64,000 nucleotides of DNA. It comes from Lachnospiraceae bacterium V9D3004. Lineage in GTDB: Bacteria > Bacillota > Clostridia > Lachnospirales > Lachnospiraceae. Of the stretch, positions 24,124 to 33,788 are shown in pieces. Within the stretch, counting starts at the first letter, position 1; every line of letters starts with the position of its first letter. The stretch covers positions 186,001-250,000 of the forward strand of contig JHWW01000001.1 in the NCBI GenBank assembly GCA_000621985.1. Direction: 5' to 3'. The notes under the pieces are model-generated. The model was not told where the DNA came from. It made no database searches and worked only from the letters and a program-made list of their open reading frames with translations. Made by a program: the position numbers and the translations under genes.

Positions 24124-26574
24124 ATGAGGAAAACAATGAAAACTATGGGAGTGCTGACATTGTCAATGGCAATGCTTCTTACTTCTGTGCCATGGAGCGC
24201 AAAGGAAGCTGATGCTGCGACTGACTATGTGTATGACGACTCGTACACTCTTGGCTGGTTTTCAAGCGATGACAGCGTTGGTGACGGCAAGAATGGTGAG
24301 ATATCCGTATATCTTAAGGGAGATTCGGTAAGGAAGACTGTCGAAGAAGCCGGAATACCGGTATATGACAAGTCCGGTGATAATCCTTTTGGTTCGGAGA
24401 TCGATCAGAAATGGGATGCGGAAAAGCTTATTCTTACAAGACCGGTACAGTATACTACAGCTGACGGTGTTGTTCACAATGTTGAGAGTATGCTGACGGG
24501 ATTTGACTTCATAGCAGATCCGACAGCTATCGATAATTCAAAGGTTGACGGTAAGTTGTACGTATACGGTACAACAGAAGGCTTCTCATACAGCGGAGGC
24601 AAGATGGCAGATAATGCTTACGATAACCATTCGCTTACGATCCTTTCATCATCCGATATGGTTAACTGGACTGATGAAGGATTCATGGATACACAGAACC
24701 TTGAAAATGATGTATCAACATGGGGCGATAAGGTTAAGTGTGCATGGGCTACCAAGGCATGGGCACCTTCGGGTCTTGCATATGACGGAGATAATGACGG
24801 ACAGGATGAATACTATCTGTTCCATACCAACTCGGGTGCAGTAGGTTATGTAATGAGTGATACTCCTACAGGTCCGTGGAGAGATCCTCTCAAGAAGACA
24901 TTATTCTCAGGCGTTTCAGGCGTAAAATGGTGTTTTGACCCTGCAGTGTTAAGAGATGATAAGGGTAATGCTTACTGCTACTTTGGTGGCGGATGCTGGA
25001 GCGACGGCAACGAAGTAAACCAGCACCCGGACGGAATCGCAAGACCTAAGACAGGTCGTGTCAGCAAGCTTAAGTTCAATGAGAACGGTGAAGCACTTGC
25101 AGACGGCAGTCCGCTTGAGATGAATACATATTATATGTTCGAAGACAGTGAGATCAATCAGTTCAACGGCAAATATTATTATTCATATTGTGCAAACTTC
25201 CATGTTCCAAGCAACAGGAATGACCTTCTTAAATCTGGAAGTATCGCATGTTATGTATCATCGGATCCTATGGATATAGCTTTTGATCCGTATCCGGACG
25301 GTGAAGACGCAGATCCTGATCTTACACCTAACTTCGGTGATGGCGTATATCATCATTATCTCGGTATGGTTCTTGACAACCCGAGTGTAATATACGGTCA
25401 GTCATATAATAACCATCATCATATGCAGGACTTCAGAGGTCATCATTATATTCTGTATCATTCAACAGAGCTTAACAACGCACTTCATCGTTCAAGCCAT
25501 CAATACAGGAATCTTCATGTCGATGAGATCAATGTTGATAAAGAGACAGATATGATCACATGTACACCTTCATACGAAGGCGCTAAGCAGATCGGTAACT
25601 ACAATCTGTATAAGAATATTAAGATCAAAGAAGACGGTTCTGAAGAGATAACCGACGACAAGACTATAAACGCTACAACAACTTCATACAGTGCCGGCGT
25701 TAAGTCATACAGATCCGATGCTATGGTAGACGCTGTATATAACGAAGATTCTAAGTGCGGTGGTTCACCGATGGTACTTGATGCTATCGATACCGGTGAC
25801 TGGACCAAGCTTCAGGGCGTTGACTTCGGTAAGGGTATCAAAAAGTTCGAGGCTGTTGTTGCTTCAACTACAACAGAAGGTGCTATCGAGCTCTTCAAGG
25901 ATGATCCTACCAAAGCTTCCAACATGATCGGTAAGATTCAGATCAAGGATACAGGCGATATCGAAAGTTATGATACGATCTCAACCACAGAGATAGATCA
26001 TAATGTAACGGGAGTACATGATCTGTATTTCGTATTCAGAGGTTCTGATTACAGAGTTGCTTCATGGAAGTTTGAAGAGAGTCCTGTTGCACCTGCAACA
26101 GCTACTCCTGAGCCGACAGCAGTTGTTACCGCAACTTTGGCTCCCGCTGCAACACAGGCTCCTGTAGCACCAGCTTCTCCATCACCTGTACAGGCAGCTC
26201 CTGAAAAAACTGCAGTTGACACAACTAAGACATATACTGTTGGTAAAAATAAATATAAGATCACAGATGCAGATGCAAAGACTGTTGATTATGCCGGTCC
26301 GGCAAAGAAGAATGTCAAGAGCGTGGTGATTCCGGGTTCGGTTAAGATTGGCGGAGTATCCTATAAGGTTACCGGAATCGCAGCAAAGGCTTTCAAGGGA
26401 TGCAAGAAGGTTACGACCATAACCGTTAAGGCTACCGGACTTAAGAAAGTCGGAGCAAAAGCATTTGCGGGAATTGCGGCAAAAGCCAAGATCAAAGTTC
26501 CAAAGGGCAAGCTAAAGGATTATAAGAAGCTGTTCAAGGGCAAAGGTCAGGGCAAGAAAGTTAAGATCAAATAA
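24124..26574 (+). CDS. Secreted GH43 enzyme with CBM6-like and leucine-rich modules
   Basis: An 816-residue extracellular enzyme, probably an arabinofuranosidase or xylosidase acting on arabinoxylan; the exact linkage is not clear. Signal peptide about 1-32. The five-bladed propeller has the GH43 triad Asp132 (IADPTAID), Asp272 (CFDPAVLRDD) and Glu340 (FEDSEINQFNGKYYY). A CBM6-like sandwich (about 515-645, SYSAGVKSYRSD to LYFVFRG) follows, then an Ala/Pro/Thr linker (about 655-700) and a basic BspA-type leucine-rich C-terminus ending KGQGKKVKIK. AGGAGG precedes the ATG. It is paralogous to the next gene, with closely similar catalytic and CBM domains but a different tail. Confidence 0.9.
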   Translation: MRKTMKTMGVLTLSMAMLLTSVPWSAKEADAATDYVYDDSYTLGWFSSDDSVGDGKNGEISVYLKGDSVRKTVEEAGIPVYDKSGDNPFGSEIDQKWDAEKLILTRPVQYTTADGVVHNVESMLTGFDFIADPTAIDNSKVDGKLYVYGTTEGFSYSGGKMADNAYDNHSLTILSSSDMVNWTDEGFMDTQNLENDVSTWGDKVKCAWATKAWAPSGLAYDGDNDGQDEYYLFHTNSGAVGYVMSDTPTGPWRDPLKKTLFSGVSGVKWCFDPAVLRDDKGNAYCYFGGGCWSDGNEVNQHPDGIARPKTGRVSKLKFNENGEALADGSPLEMNTYYMFEDSEINQFNGKYYYSYCANFHVPSNRNDLLKSGSIACYVSSDPMDIAFDPYPDGEDADPDLTPNFGDGVYHHYLGMVLDNPSVIYGQSYNNHHHMQDFRGHHYILYHSTELNNALHRSSHQYRNLHVDEINVDKETDMITCTPSYEGAKQIGNYNLYKNIKIKEDGSEEITDDKTINATTTSYSAGVKSYRSDAMVDAVYNEDSKCGGSPMVLDAIDTGDWTKLQGVDFGKGIKKFEAVVASTTTEGAIELFKDDPTKASNMIGKIQIKDTGDIESYDTISTTEIDHNVTGVHDLYFVFRGSDYRVASWKFEESPVAPATATPEPTAVVTATLAPAATQAPVAPASPSPVQAAPEKTAVDTTKTYTVGKNKYKITDADAKTVDYAGPAKKNVKSVVIPGSVKIGGVSYKVTGIAAKAFKGCKKVTTITVKATGLKKVGAKAFAGIAAKAKIKVPKGKLKDYKKLFKGKGQGKKVKIK

Positions 26575-26585
26575 TCATACGATCC

Positions 26586-26699
26586 AATGTTACGCCAAAC
26601 TCATGTTTATGAATAACATTGATTGGTTTTGTGTGACCTAACGCAGAGGTAAGGGGGCAGATCATATTTCGTTATGATACATAAACATGGGTTGTAACA
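26586..26699 (+). other. Structured spacer between the two GH43 genes
   Basis: CATGTTTATG at 26602-26611 and CATAAACATG at 26680-26689 are perfect 10-base arms, flanked outside by TGTTAC and GTAACA. A nested competing pair, AATGTTA and TAACATT, lies at 26586-26620. It may end the first transcript or regulate the second gene. No clear T-run is present. Confidence 0.45.
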
Positions 26700-26739
26700 A
26701 AAAATATTTATACAAAACAATCTTACAGGAGGTATTACA

Positions 26740-28956
26740 ATGAAAAGAACTTTTAAGGTGTTTGGGGCAGCTACATTATCACTTGCTATGGTTGCTTCCG
26801 TAATTCCGGGAATTACAGCTGAGAATGCAAAGGCATATACTCCCGGTAATTATTCTTATTTTAATGATTACACTCTTGGCTATCAGGGTTCGGTAGTAGC
26901 GTACGTTGATGGACAGAGAACGTCATTAGATGCAGCAGGTGTAAAGGTATATGACAGAGAGGACGACAGACCGTTCAAGGCTGAAGAACAGCAGCAATGG
27001 GATGCAGATGTTATTACACTTACACAGCCTGTTAAGTATACTACCAATGATGGTGTTGCTCATGATGTTGAGAGTATGCTTACCAACTTCGACTTCATAG
27101 CAGACCCGACAGCTATTGATAACTCTGATATCGATGGTAAATTATATGTTTACGGTACAACAGAAGGATTCTCTTATGATAATAATGGAAGAATGGCCAA
27201 TAACGGTTACAAGAATCATTCATTAACCATTCTTTCATCATCGGATATGGTTAACTGGACAGACGAAGGATTCATGGACAGCGCAAACCTGACTAACCTT
27301 CCGTCTTATGAGTCAGATAACTATGTTAAGGGCAGATTCACATCAGCTCAGTCATGGGCTCCTTCGGGACTTAAGTATGACTATGATCATGATGGAACAT
27401 ATACATATTATCTGTTCTATACACAGGGTGGTTCAACCGGTTATGTAATGAGTGATTCTCCGACAGGACCGTGGGAAGATCCTGAAGGTAAGGCATTATT
27501 CGATAAGTCTTCACCTAACTGCTCTGACTGTAATACATGTTTTGACCCTGCTGTTCTCGTAGACGACAAGGGTGATGCATATGTATACTTCGGAGGACTT
27601 ACAAGAACTTCAGCTCGTGGATGTAAGGTAACATTCAATGAGGAAACCGGTAGAGTAGAGCCTGACGGTGAACCGGTTAAGCTTAATAACCACGCTCATT
27701 TCGAGGATAATGAGATCAACCAGTTCAACGGATTATATTATTATTCATATTGTACAGACTTCAGTTCACAGGCTATAACAGGTCAGGGAACTATAGCTGT
27801 ATATGTATCGGATGATCCGTTACTTTTCGGATTTGATCCTACACTCAGTCAGTACAAAGGCAAAGAAAAGGAAGCATTCACAGGAGATGATGGAATATAT
27901 CGTCATTTCCTCGGTACAGTACTTAACAACCCGAGTACAATATACGGACAGTCATATAACAACCATCATCATATGCAGGAGTTCAAGGGACATACATATA
28001 TCCTTTATCATTCAACAGTTCTTAACAACTCCATACATCGTTCAAGCCACTCATACAGAAATCTTCACGTAGATGAGATATACATCAACAAGGATACTGA
28101 TGATATCGAATGCGAAGCTACATATGAAGGTGCAGAACAGATCGAAGACTTCAATCCGTACTTCAACTTTGACGGATCACATAAGATCATCAATGCTACA
28201 ACAACATCCTACAGTGCAGGCGTTAAGTCTACAAGAGATGACTGGATGGTAGAGAATACAGATAATGGTTCACCTATGGTTCTTGATGAGATCGATACAG
28301 GTGACTGGACCAAGATCCAGGGTGTTAAGTTCTCATCCAAACCGACTAAGTTCACTGCAGCTGTTTCATCACAGACAAATGAAGGTGCTATCGAAGTATT
28401 CGTAGATGATCCTACACAGGCAAGCAACCTTGTTGCATCACTTCCGATCAAGGCTACCGGCGGAGATGAGTATGAGAAGCTCAGCACAGATATCAACATT
28501 CCTGATATCGATAAAGCTCATGACCTGTTCTTCGTATTCAGAGGTACAGATTATAAGGTAGGTTCATGGATCTTCAATTCACCTGAGACAGATGCTACAC
28601 CGGCTCCTTCAGCTCCTACAACTACAACAGCACCTACAGTTACAACAGCACCTACAGCTACAACAGCTCCTGTAATTGCATCAGCTTCTCCGGCACCTTC
28701 AACAGATACACAGGCAACTGTTAAGAAGGCAAGCATCAAGATCACAGGTAAGAAGGTTGTTAAGGTTGGCAAATCTATAACACTTAGGGCTAAGCTTTCC
28801 AATGTAAAGGGAACAGTTAAGTGGAGTGTTAATAAGAAGAAGATTGCTACGATCAACAAGAAGGGCAAGCTTAAAGCTAAGAAACCGGGTAAAGTTAAGG
28901 TAACTGCAGCTGTTAAGAAAGTTAAGGCTTCAGTAACCATTACGGTTAAGAAATAA
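26740..28956 (+). CDS. Secreted GH43 enzyme with CBM6-like and Big2 modules
   Basis: A 738-residue paralogue of the preceding enzyme. Signal peptide about 1-31. GH43 catalytic residues are Asp122 (IADPTAID), Asp269 (TCFDPAVLVDD) and Glu322 (FEDNEINQFNGLYYY). A CBM6-like domain spans about 482-612, then a Thr/Ala/Pro linker (about 612-660) and a lysine-rich Big2 domain (KKVVKVGKSITLRAKLSN) in place of the leucine-rich tail of its neighbour. AGGAGG lies before the ATG. The pair probably arose by tandem duplication with exchange of C-terminal modules. Substrate is inferred to be arabinoxylan side chains or xylo-oligomers. Confidence 0.9.
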   Translation: MKRTFKVFGAATLSLAMVASVIPGITAENAKAYTPGNYSYFNDYTLGYQGSVVAYVDGQRTSLDAAGVKVYDREDDRPFKAEEQQQWDADVITLTQPVKYTTNDGVAHDVESMLTNFDFIADPTAIDNSDIDGKLYVYGTTEGFSYDNNGRMANNGYKNHSLTILSSSDMVNWTDEGFMDSANLTNLPSYESDNYVKGRFTSAQSWAPSGLKYDYDHDGTYTYYLFYTQGGSTGYVMSDSPTGPWEDPEGKALFDKSSPNCSDCNTCFDPAVLVDDKGDAYVYFGGLTRTSARGCKVTFNEETGRVEPDGEPVKLNNHAHFEDNEINQFNGLYYYSYCTDFSSQAITGQGTIAVYVSDDPLLFGFDPTLSQYKGKEKEAFTGDDGIYRHFLGTVLNNPSTIYGQSYNNHHHMQEFKGHTYILYHSTVLNNSIHRSSHSYRNLHVDEIYINKDTDDIECEATYEGAEQIEDFNPYFNFDGSHKIINATTTSYSAGVKSTRDDWMVENTDNGSPMVLDEIDTGDWTKIQGVKFSSKPTKFTAAVSSQTNEGAIEVFVDDPTQASNLVASLPIKATGGDEYEKLSTDINIPDIDKAHDLFFVFRGTDYKVGSWIFNSPETDATPAPSAPTTTTAPTVTTAPTATTAPVIASASPAPSTDTQATVKKASIKITGKKVVKVGKSITLRAKLSNVKGTVKWSVNKKKIATINKKGKLKAKKPGKVKVTAAVKKVKASVTITVKK

Positions 28957-28988
28957 ACTGTGTATAATATTGTACATAATTAACAAGA

Positions 28989-29017
28989 GGACTGTCACAA
29001 TTGTGGCAGTCCTTTTT
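28989..29017 (+). terminator. Terminator after the second GH43 gene
   Basis: GGACTGTCAC and GTGGCAGTCC arms around AATT, followed by TTTTT. Confidence 0.88.
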
Positions 29018-29204
29018 ATGTAGCATAGGAAATTGCGATGCATTTCCTATGCTACATAAAAACGCTCCGCTAAGGATGCGTACTCGCGCGCAAGGAAAAT
29101 GTTGCCTGCGGCAACCGCGGTCTTCGCTCCGCTACGGTCCGTGCTAAACGCATGTCCCCCGGATATGCAGCACCGACGCGGAGAGTTTCGCAAAGCGAAA
29201 CTCT
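29018..29204. repeat. Stack of perfect hairpins, possible repeat element
   Basis: Three stem-loops lie between the GH43 and thiC genes. ATGTAGCATAGGAAAT (29018-29033) pairs perfectly with 29042-29057. GTTGCC/GGCAAC lie at 29101-29115. AGAGTTTCGC/GCGAAACTCT lie at 29182-29204. The base composition is more GC-rich than neighbouring gaps. The last hairpin may end the reverse-strand thi transcript. No coding potential was seen. Confidence 0.55.
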
Positions 29205-29225
29205 TTGTTCTAGCAACCGAGAAAC

Positions 29226-30533
29226 TTACTCATCAAATATAGATATGATCTCACCGTCAAGTATACGGTTAACATTCTTAACGGCGCAGAAGTTACCGCA
29301 CATGCTACAGGTATCTTCTTTCTCAGGCTGTGAGGATTCTCTGTATCTTCTCGCTTTTTCGGGATCGAGCGCTAGTGAGAACATCTTGTCCCAGTCAAGC
29401 TTATGACGGGCATCGCTCATTTTGTTATCCCATTCTATTGCACCCGGAACTTTCTTGGCTACGTCAGCAGCATGTGCTGCGATCTTTGCTGCGATTATTC
29501 CTTCCTTGACATCATCGACATCGGGAAGTCTTAAATGTTCGGCAGGTGTAACGTAACATAAGAAAGCTGCTCCGTTCCAGGCAGCGATTGCACCGCCGAT
29601 CGCGGAAGTAATATGGTCATAACCCGGAGCAACGTCTGTGACTATAGGTCCGAGCACGTAGAACGGCGCACCATGACATAGAGTCTTTTGAATCTCCATA
29701 TTGGCTGCGATCTGATTAAGAGGCATATGTCCGGGACCTTCTATCATGACCTGAACGTCCTTTTCCCAGGCGCGCTTTGTCAGTTCCCCAAGAGTGATAA
29801 GTTCCTCAATCTGTGATGCATCTGTTCCGTCTGCAAGACAGCCCGGTCTGCATGCGTCACCAAGACTTAGTGTTACATCGTACTGTCTGCATATATCAAG
29901 AATATCATCAAAATGCTCATAGAACGGATTTTCTTTGCCGGTCATTTCCATCCATGCAAATATTATGGAACCCCCTCTTGATACAATATTCATCTTACGC
30001 TTGTTGCGTTTGAACTTTTCTGCAGTCTCGCGGTTGATACCACAATGGATAGTCATGAAATCAACGCCGTCTTCGGCATGCATTTTAACTATATCAAGCC
30101 ATTCTTCGGTTGTGATCTTCATGAGAGGCTTGTGATAATATACAACGGCGTCATATATCGGAACTGTTCCGATAATGGCAGGGCACTGTTCTGTAAGCAT
30201 CTGCCTGAATTTTCGTGTATCTCCGAAAGAACTAAGATCCATAATGGCTTCAGCACCCATATCAACAGCAGCCTGAACCTTCTTCATCTCAAGGTCAAGA
30301 TCTTTGCAGTCGCGACTTGTACCGAGATTGACATTTATCTTTGTTTTGAGCATACTGCCGATCGCATAAGGTGTAAGACAGCTGTGATTCTTATTTGCAC
30401 AAAGAACCACCTGTCCTTTAGCTATAAGACTTCTTAAGTATTCGGAATCCACTCCTTCATACTTTGCTGCCATTTTCATTTCGGGAGTGATAATGTTCTG
30501 ACGCGCTGCGTCCATCTGTGTTGTGTAACTCAT
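29226..30533 (-). CDS. thiC: Phosphomethylpyrimidine synthase ThiC
   Basis: A 435-residue radical SAM enzyme that rearranges aminoimidazole ribotide to the thiamine pyrimidine HMP-P. Typical segments are [56 protein letters not shown] and [18 protein letters not shown]. The C-terminal iron-sulfur motif is [11 protein letters not shown] (CxxCxxxxC). It is the short form without the long N-terminal domain, as in many Firmicutes. It overlaps thiE by 4 bases and is the last gene of the operon. Confidence 0.97.
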   Translation of the reverse strand: MSYTTQMDAARQNIITPEMKMAAKYEGVDSEYLRSLIAKGQVVLCANKNHSCLTPYAIGSMLKTKINVNLGTSRDCKDLDLEMKKVQAAVDMGAEAIMDLSSFGDTRKFRQMLTEQCPAIIGTVPIYDAVVYYHKPLMKITTEEWLDIVKMHAEDGVDFMTIHCGINRETAEKFKRNKRKMNIVSRGGSIIFAWMEMTGKENPFYEHFDDILDICRQYDVTLSLGDACRPGCLADGTDASQIEELITLGELTKRAWEKDVQVMIEGPGHMPLNQIAANMEIQKTLCHGAPFYVLGPIVTDVAPGYDHITSAIGGAIAAWNGAAFLCYVTPAEHLRLPDVDDVKEGIIAAKIAAHAADVAKKVPGAIEWDNKMSDARHKLDWDKMFSLALDPEKARRYRESSQPEKEDTCSMCGNFCAVKNVNRILDGEIISIFDE

Positions 30534-31123
30534 ATGTAACCTCCTGGTAAATTATTTAGATTCATATACCACGACATTCTGCATACGCCGTCGGCACCGT
30601 TTTCAAGAGCGATGTGCTCATTTTCATCGTTGATACCTCCGAGTGCGTATATCGGGATATCTGTGATAGACCGGATTTCTTTTAGCAGAGAAGGACCTTT
30701 TGGGGGTAATCCTGCCTTACAGTCCGTTTCGAATATGTGACTTGCGATAAGATAATCTGCTGACAGCCTGATTGCCTCAGAGGCTTCGGCTACCGAATGG
30801 ACAGAAGCTCCTATCAGGTCAAAATCTTCAAGCTTTCCTTCATTTTCACTTAATATATAGAGAGGAAGATGAATCTGCTTATGGTGCAATGATCTTGCCA
30901 CATCAATGAATGAGTGGAGAATGCATTGTCTGTCGTGACGCTTGCAAAGGGCGATAACATCTTTTGCAAGTTCGGAATATTCATCCGCATCCATGTCTTT
31001 TTCTCTAAGTATTACAATGTCAATTAGCGGCATTATCCTTTCAAGCTGTGCAGTAAGAGAAATGTCGCAAAGCTTTCTGTTTGTAATGGCTATTTTACGG
31101 AAATGACTGTAATAAGATATCAT
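30530..31123 (-). CDS. thiE: Thiamine phosphate synthase family protein (ThiE/TenI)
   Basis: A 197-residue TIM-barrel protein of the ThiE/TenI family. It has [43 protein letters not shown] and [12 protein letters not shown] with the phosphate-binding glycines. ThiE joins HMP-PP and thiazole phosphate; TenI relatives are aromatase-like. The motif VREKD/HL common in ThiE appears here as LREKD, and the second motif is degenerate, so TenI-like activity is a real alternative. It sits between thiH and thiC and overlaps thiC by 4 bases. Confidence 0.82.
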   Translation of the reverse strand: MISYYSHFRKIAITNRKLCDISLTAQLERIMPLIDIVILREKDMDADEYSELAKDVIALCKRHDRQCILHSFIDVARSLHHKQIHLPLYILSENEGKLEDFDLIGASVHSVAEASEAIRLSADYLIASHIFETDCKAGLPPKGPSLLKEIRSITDIPIYALGGINDENEHIALENGADGVCRMSWYMNLNNLPGGYI

Positions 31124-31140
31124 GGTATATAATCTCCAAT

Positions 31141-32352
31141 TTATACGAAAACGTATTCATTCATGACGGGGCACAGTCCTCCTTCGCGGATCGCGGCAAC
31201 TACTTCGTCAACGTTGCGATCGTCTGCGATCTCGAACTGGTCGTCGCCCTGTTCTTCCTTATTGCCGTGTCCTCCGATACCTGTGCTGACTCCGGCGGAT
31301 ATCTTGGTGGCCGCAAGATCGATGACATGGTTGCGGAAATCGGAACGCTCTCTTGTTGAGATCGTCATTCCGGCATATGGCATGAATAACCTATATGCTA
31401 ACATTACCTGCAGAAGTTCACGCTCATGCACATCTTTTGGATTGATCTTATCATTGTTGATTATAGGGCGAAGGCGTGGGCAGGAGAATGAGATCTCTGC
31501 ATGGGGGTACTTGCGCTGAAGCAGATACGCGTGCATTCCGGTTGCAAACGCATCTTTTCTGAAGTCGCTCAGACCAAGAAGCGCAGCAAATGCCACACCT
31601 CGCATACCGCCTTTTAACGCGCGCTCCTGAGCGTTGAATCTGTAAGGAAATACCCGTTTGTGGCCGGCAAGGTGAAGAGTCTCGTATACGTCTGAATTGT
31701 ATGTCTCCTGGAATACGGTCACGTAATCAACGCCGCATTCGTGCAGATAGGCATATTCGTCTGAATTCATAGGATAGACTTCAATACCTACCATTTTGAA
31801 ATATTTGCGAGCCATTTTACAAGCTTCGCCGATATAGGTGACATCGGACATCTTGCGGCTTTCACCGGTAAGAATAAGAATCTCTTCTAGTCCTGTGGCG
31901 CTTATTGCTTTCATTTCCTGTTCAATCCCGTCAATGTCAAGTCTTGCCCGACGGATCTTATTGTGACAGTTGAAGCCGCAATATACACAATAGTTCTCAC
32001 AATAATTTGCAATATATAAAGGAGTGAACAGATATACGTTATTGCCGAAGTGCTTCCTTCGTTCCTCGCGGGCCTTTGCAGCCATCTGTTCAAGAAGCGG
32101 TATGGCAGCGGGAGACAGAAAAGCTTTAAAGTCTTCAATGCTGCATGTATCTTTCTTCAGGGCGTTGGCAACATCCCTGCCTGTAAATGTATTGTAATCA
32201 TACTCATTCATGGCGCCAATGACTTCGTCCATGACTGTGCTTTCATGAAGAATCTCCATGCCTTCCATGTATTCCATGTGGTTTGTGCGTGGTGATTTAA
32301 TATTATCTTCCTGTATGTCAGAAGAATGCTTATCAATATTATTGGAATCCAT
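31141..32352 (-). CDS. thiH: 2-iminoacetate synthase ThiH
   Basis: A 403-residue radical SAM lyase that cleaves tyrosine to dehydroglycine for thiazole synthesis, used in anaerobes instead of ThiO. The cluster motif CxxxCxxC is in YCENYCVYCGFNC. Further marks are EILILTGESRKMS, YVTVFQETYNSDVYETLH and ISFSCPRLRP. The ATG at 32352, preceded by AGAAAGG, is favoured over the longer frame to 32415. The N-terminal about 25 residues are poorly conserved. It lies downstream of thiG with a gap of 102 bases. Confidence 0.95.
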   Translation of the reverse strand: MDSNNIDKHSSDIQEDNIKSPRTNHMEYMEGMEILHESTVMDEVIGAMNEYDYNTFTGRDVANALKKDTCSIEDFKAFLSPAAIPLLEQMAAKAREERRKHFGNNVYLFTPLYIANYCENYCVYCGFNCHNKIRRARLDIDGIEQEMKAISATGLEEILILTGESRKMSDVTYIGEACKMARKYFKMVGIEVYPMNSDEYAYLHECGVDYVTVFQETYNSDVYETLHLAGHKRVFPYRFNAQERALKGGMRGVAFAALLGLSDFRKDAFATGMHAYLLQRKYPHAEISFSCPRLRPIINNDKINPKDVHERELLQVMLAYRLFMPYAGMTISTRERSDFRNHVIDLAATKISAGVSTGIGGHGNKEEQGDDQFEIADDRNVDEVVAAIREGGLCPVMNEYVFV

Positions 32353-32454
32353 ATTGTATGCCTTTCTTATAAATATAATTACATAATGTAGGTTTTGTCT
32401 GCGTAAAGTCTTCATTATGTATTACGTCATGTTGCAGAAATTATATATACAGGT

Positions 32455-33228
32455 TTACTCTGACAAAAATCCGGTTAACGGTGATGAGGCAGAGCCTCCC
32501 TTATCAAGAATTCTTCCGGGGCCGGCAAGATAAGCTCTTCGTCCGGCTTCGATTGCGAGCTTGAATGCATTTGCCATCTCAGGGATATCGCCTGCTGTAG
32601 CAATTGCAGTGTTGGCCATAACGGCAGCGGCACCCATTTCCATTGCTTCACAGGCCTGTGAAGGTCTGCCGATTCCTGCATCCACTATAATAGGAAGATC
32701 TATCTCATCAATGAGAATCTGTATGAAATCTTTTGTGCAAAGGCCTTTGTTGGAGCCGATCGGTGCTCCGAGAGGCATAACAGCTGCTGCTCCTGCGTTA
32801 GCCATGTCGCGGGCGGCGTTAAGATCCGGATACATGTAAGGCATTACAACAAAACCTTCTTTTGCAAGGATCTCGGTCGCCTTTGCGGTTTCATAATTAT
32901 CCGGGAGAAGATATTTTGAATCGTGGATCACTTCTATCTTAATGAAGTCTCCGCATCCGACTTCTCTTGCCAGTCTTGCGATGCGTACTGCCTCGTCGGC
33001 ATTTCTCGCACCGGAAGTGTTGGGAAGGATCGTTACACCCTTCGGTATGAAATCAAGAATATTCTCTTCGCCTGAAGTGTTGGCGCGTCTTAACGCCAAA
33101 GTGATTATCTGGGCGCCTGCATTTGTTACCGCGGCATTGATTAAATCAAGATTATACTTTCCTGAACCCAGTATGAATCTGCTGTCAAATGAATGGCCGC
33201 CGATAATGAGCTTGTCATCATTTATCAT
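32455..33228 (-). CDS. thiG: Thiazole synthase ThiG
   Basis: A 257-residue TIM-barrel enzyme that condenses deoxyxylulose 5-phosphate, dehydroglycine and ThiS-thiocarboxylate into the thiazole ring. Visible motifs are FILGSGKY at the N-terminus, [33 protein letters not shown] (the Schiff base lysine region), [12 protein letters not shown] and [19 protein letters not shown]. Its ribosome binding site is the GGAGGAGGA that also codes for the C-terminal glycines of ThiS. Second gene of the operon. Confidence 0.97.
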   Translation of the reverse strand: MINDDKLIIGGHSFDSRFILGSGKYNLDLINAAVTNAGAQIITLALRRANTSGEENILDFIPKGVTILPNTSGARNADEAVRIARLAREVGCGDFIKIEVIHDSKYLLPDNYETAKATEILAKEGFVVMPYMYPDLNAARDMANAGAAAVMPLGAPIGSNKGLCTKDFIQILIDEIDLPIIVDAGIGRPSQACEAMEMGAAAVMANTAIATAGDIPEMANAFKLAIEAGRRAYLAGPGRILDKGGSASSPLTGFLSE

Positions 33229-33232
33229 GGTA

Positions 33233-33430
33233 TTATCTTCCTCCTCCTACAAAATGTACAATTTCGATCACATCTTCATCCGTAAGTACAACGGATTCGT
33301 ATTCAGCTTTCGGAATAATAGCTCCGTTTCGTTCCACGGCAATATGCGTGGGTACGTAGCCTTCTGCCGTAAGAAAATCGATCAGTGATGTTCCTTCTGT
33401 TATACTGATTTTCTCGCCGTTAACTATCAT
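33233..33430 (-). CDS. thiS: Sulfur carrier protein ThiS with extra C-terminal Arg
   Basis: A 65-residue ubiquitin-like sulfur carrier for thiazole formation. The ATG at 33430 ([13 protein letters not shown]) is chosen because GGAG precedes it; the frame is open to 33457. The end reads [10 protein letters not shown], so one Arg follows the glycines that are normally terminal and carry the thiocarboxylate. The codons GGA GGA GGA AGA TAA double as the thiG ribosome site. It is the first gene after the TPP riboswitch. Confidence 0.93.
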   Translation of the reverse strand: MIVNGEKISITEGTSLIDFLTAEGYVPTHIAVERNGAIIPKAEYESVVLTDEDVIEIVHFVGGGR

Positions 33431-33476
33431 ATATAGTCTCCTTTCTTTATAGAACAAAGAGTTTCCTTACATATTT

Positions 33477-33503
33477 TAAAAGACCGCACGTAAAATGCGG
33501 TCT
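33477..33503 (-). terminator. Riboswitch-controlled terminator of the thi operon
   Basis: Read on the reverse strand, AGACCGCA and TGCGGTCT form a hairpin ending in TTTT directly after the TPP aptamer and before thiS. This suggests control by premature termination. Confidence 0.85.
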
Positions 33504-33517
33504 CTGTAAGTGTCATA

Positions 33518-33612
33518 ATATGGCTTCCTACGACGGCATTATCCGTATCAGGTATGCGGGTCGAAGCAGATTAGCTCCCTCTCAGCCGGTTCCCCCGGCT
33601 CCCCGGATCATA
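33518..33612 (-). promoter_or_regulatory. TPP riboswitch (THI element)
   Basis: On the reverse strand the conserved core is present in order: CCGGGGAGCC, GGCTGAGAGG, CGACCCGCATACCTGAT, GGATAATGCCGTCGTAGGA. This is the thiamine pyrophosphate aptamer, with CTGAGA and ACCTGAT as the key motifs. It lies in the leader of thiS-thiG-thiH-thiE-thiC and should switch the operon off when TPP is abundant. Confidence 0.97.
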
Positions 33613-33619
33613 TGTTCAA

Positions 33620-33648
33620 AGGGTAGCACAGATCGTGCTTTGTGTCAA
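33620..33648 (-). promoter_or_regulatory. Putative promoter of the thi operon
   Basis: On the reverse strand TTGACA (33648-33643) and TACCCT (33625-33620) have a 17-base spacer. The -10 box is weak. It lies just upstream of the TPP aptamer. Confidence 0.55.
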
Positions 33649-33715
33649 GGTCAATAGTAATACCGATTTTTTGTGTCAAAATTGTAGCAATGTTAAAATT
33701 TTTATAAAATAATTC

Positions 33716-33744
33716 TTGCATTTTTAATAAAAACATGATAAAAT
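33716..33744 (+). promoter_or_regulatory. Putative promoter of the first acidic Fn3 gene
   Basis: TTGCAT at 33716-33721 and TAAAAT at 33739-33744 with a 17-base spacer, 44 bases before the ATG. Confidence 0.6.
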
Positions 33745-33788
33745 GTCTTTGAACTTAAAATTTTTGCGGGAAAACGCGGGAGGAGTGT

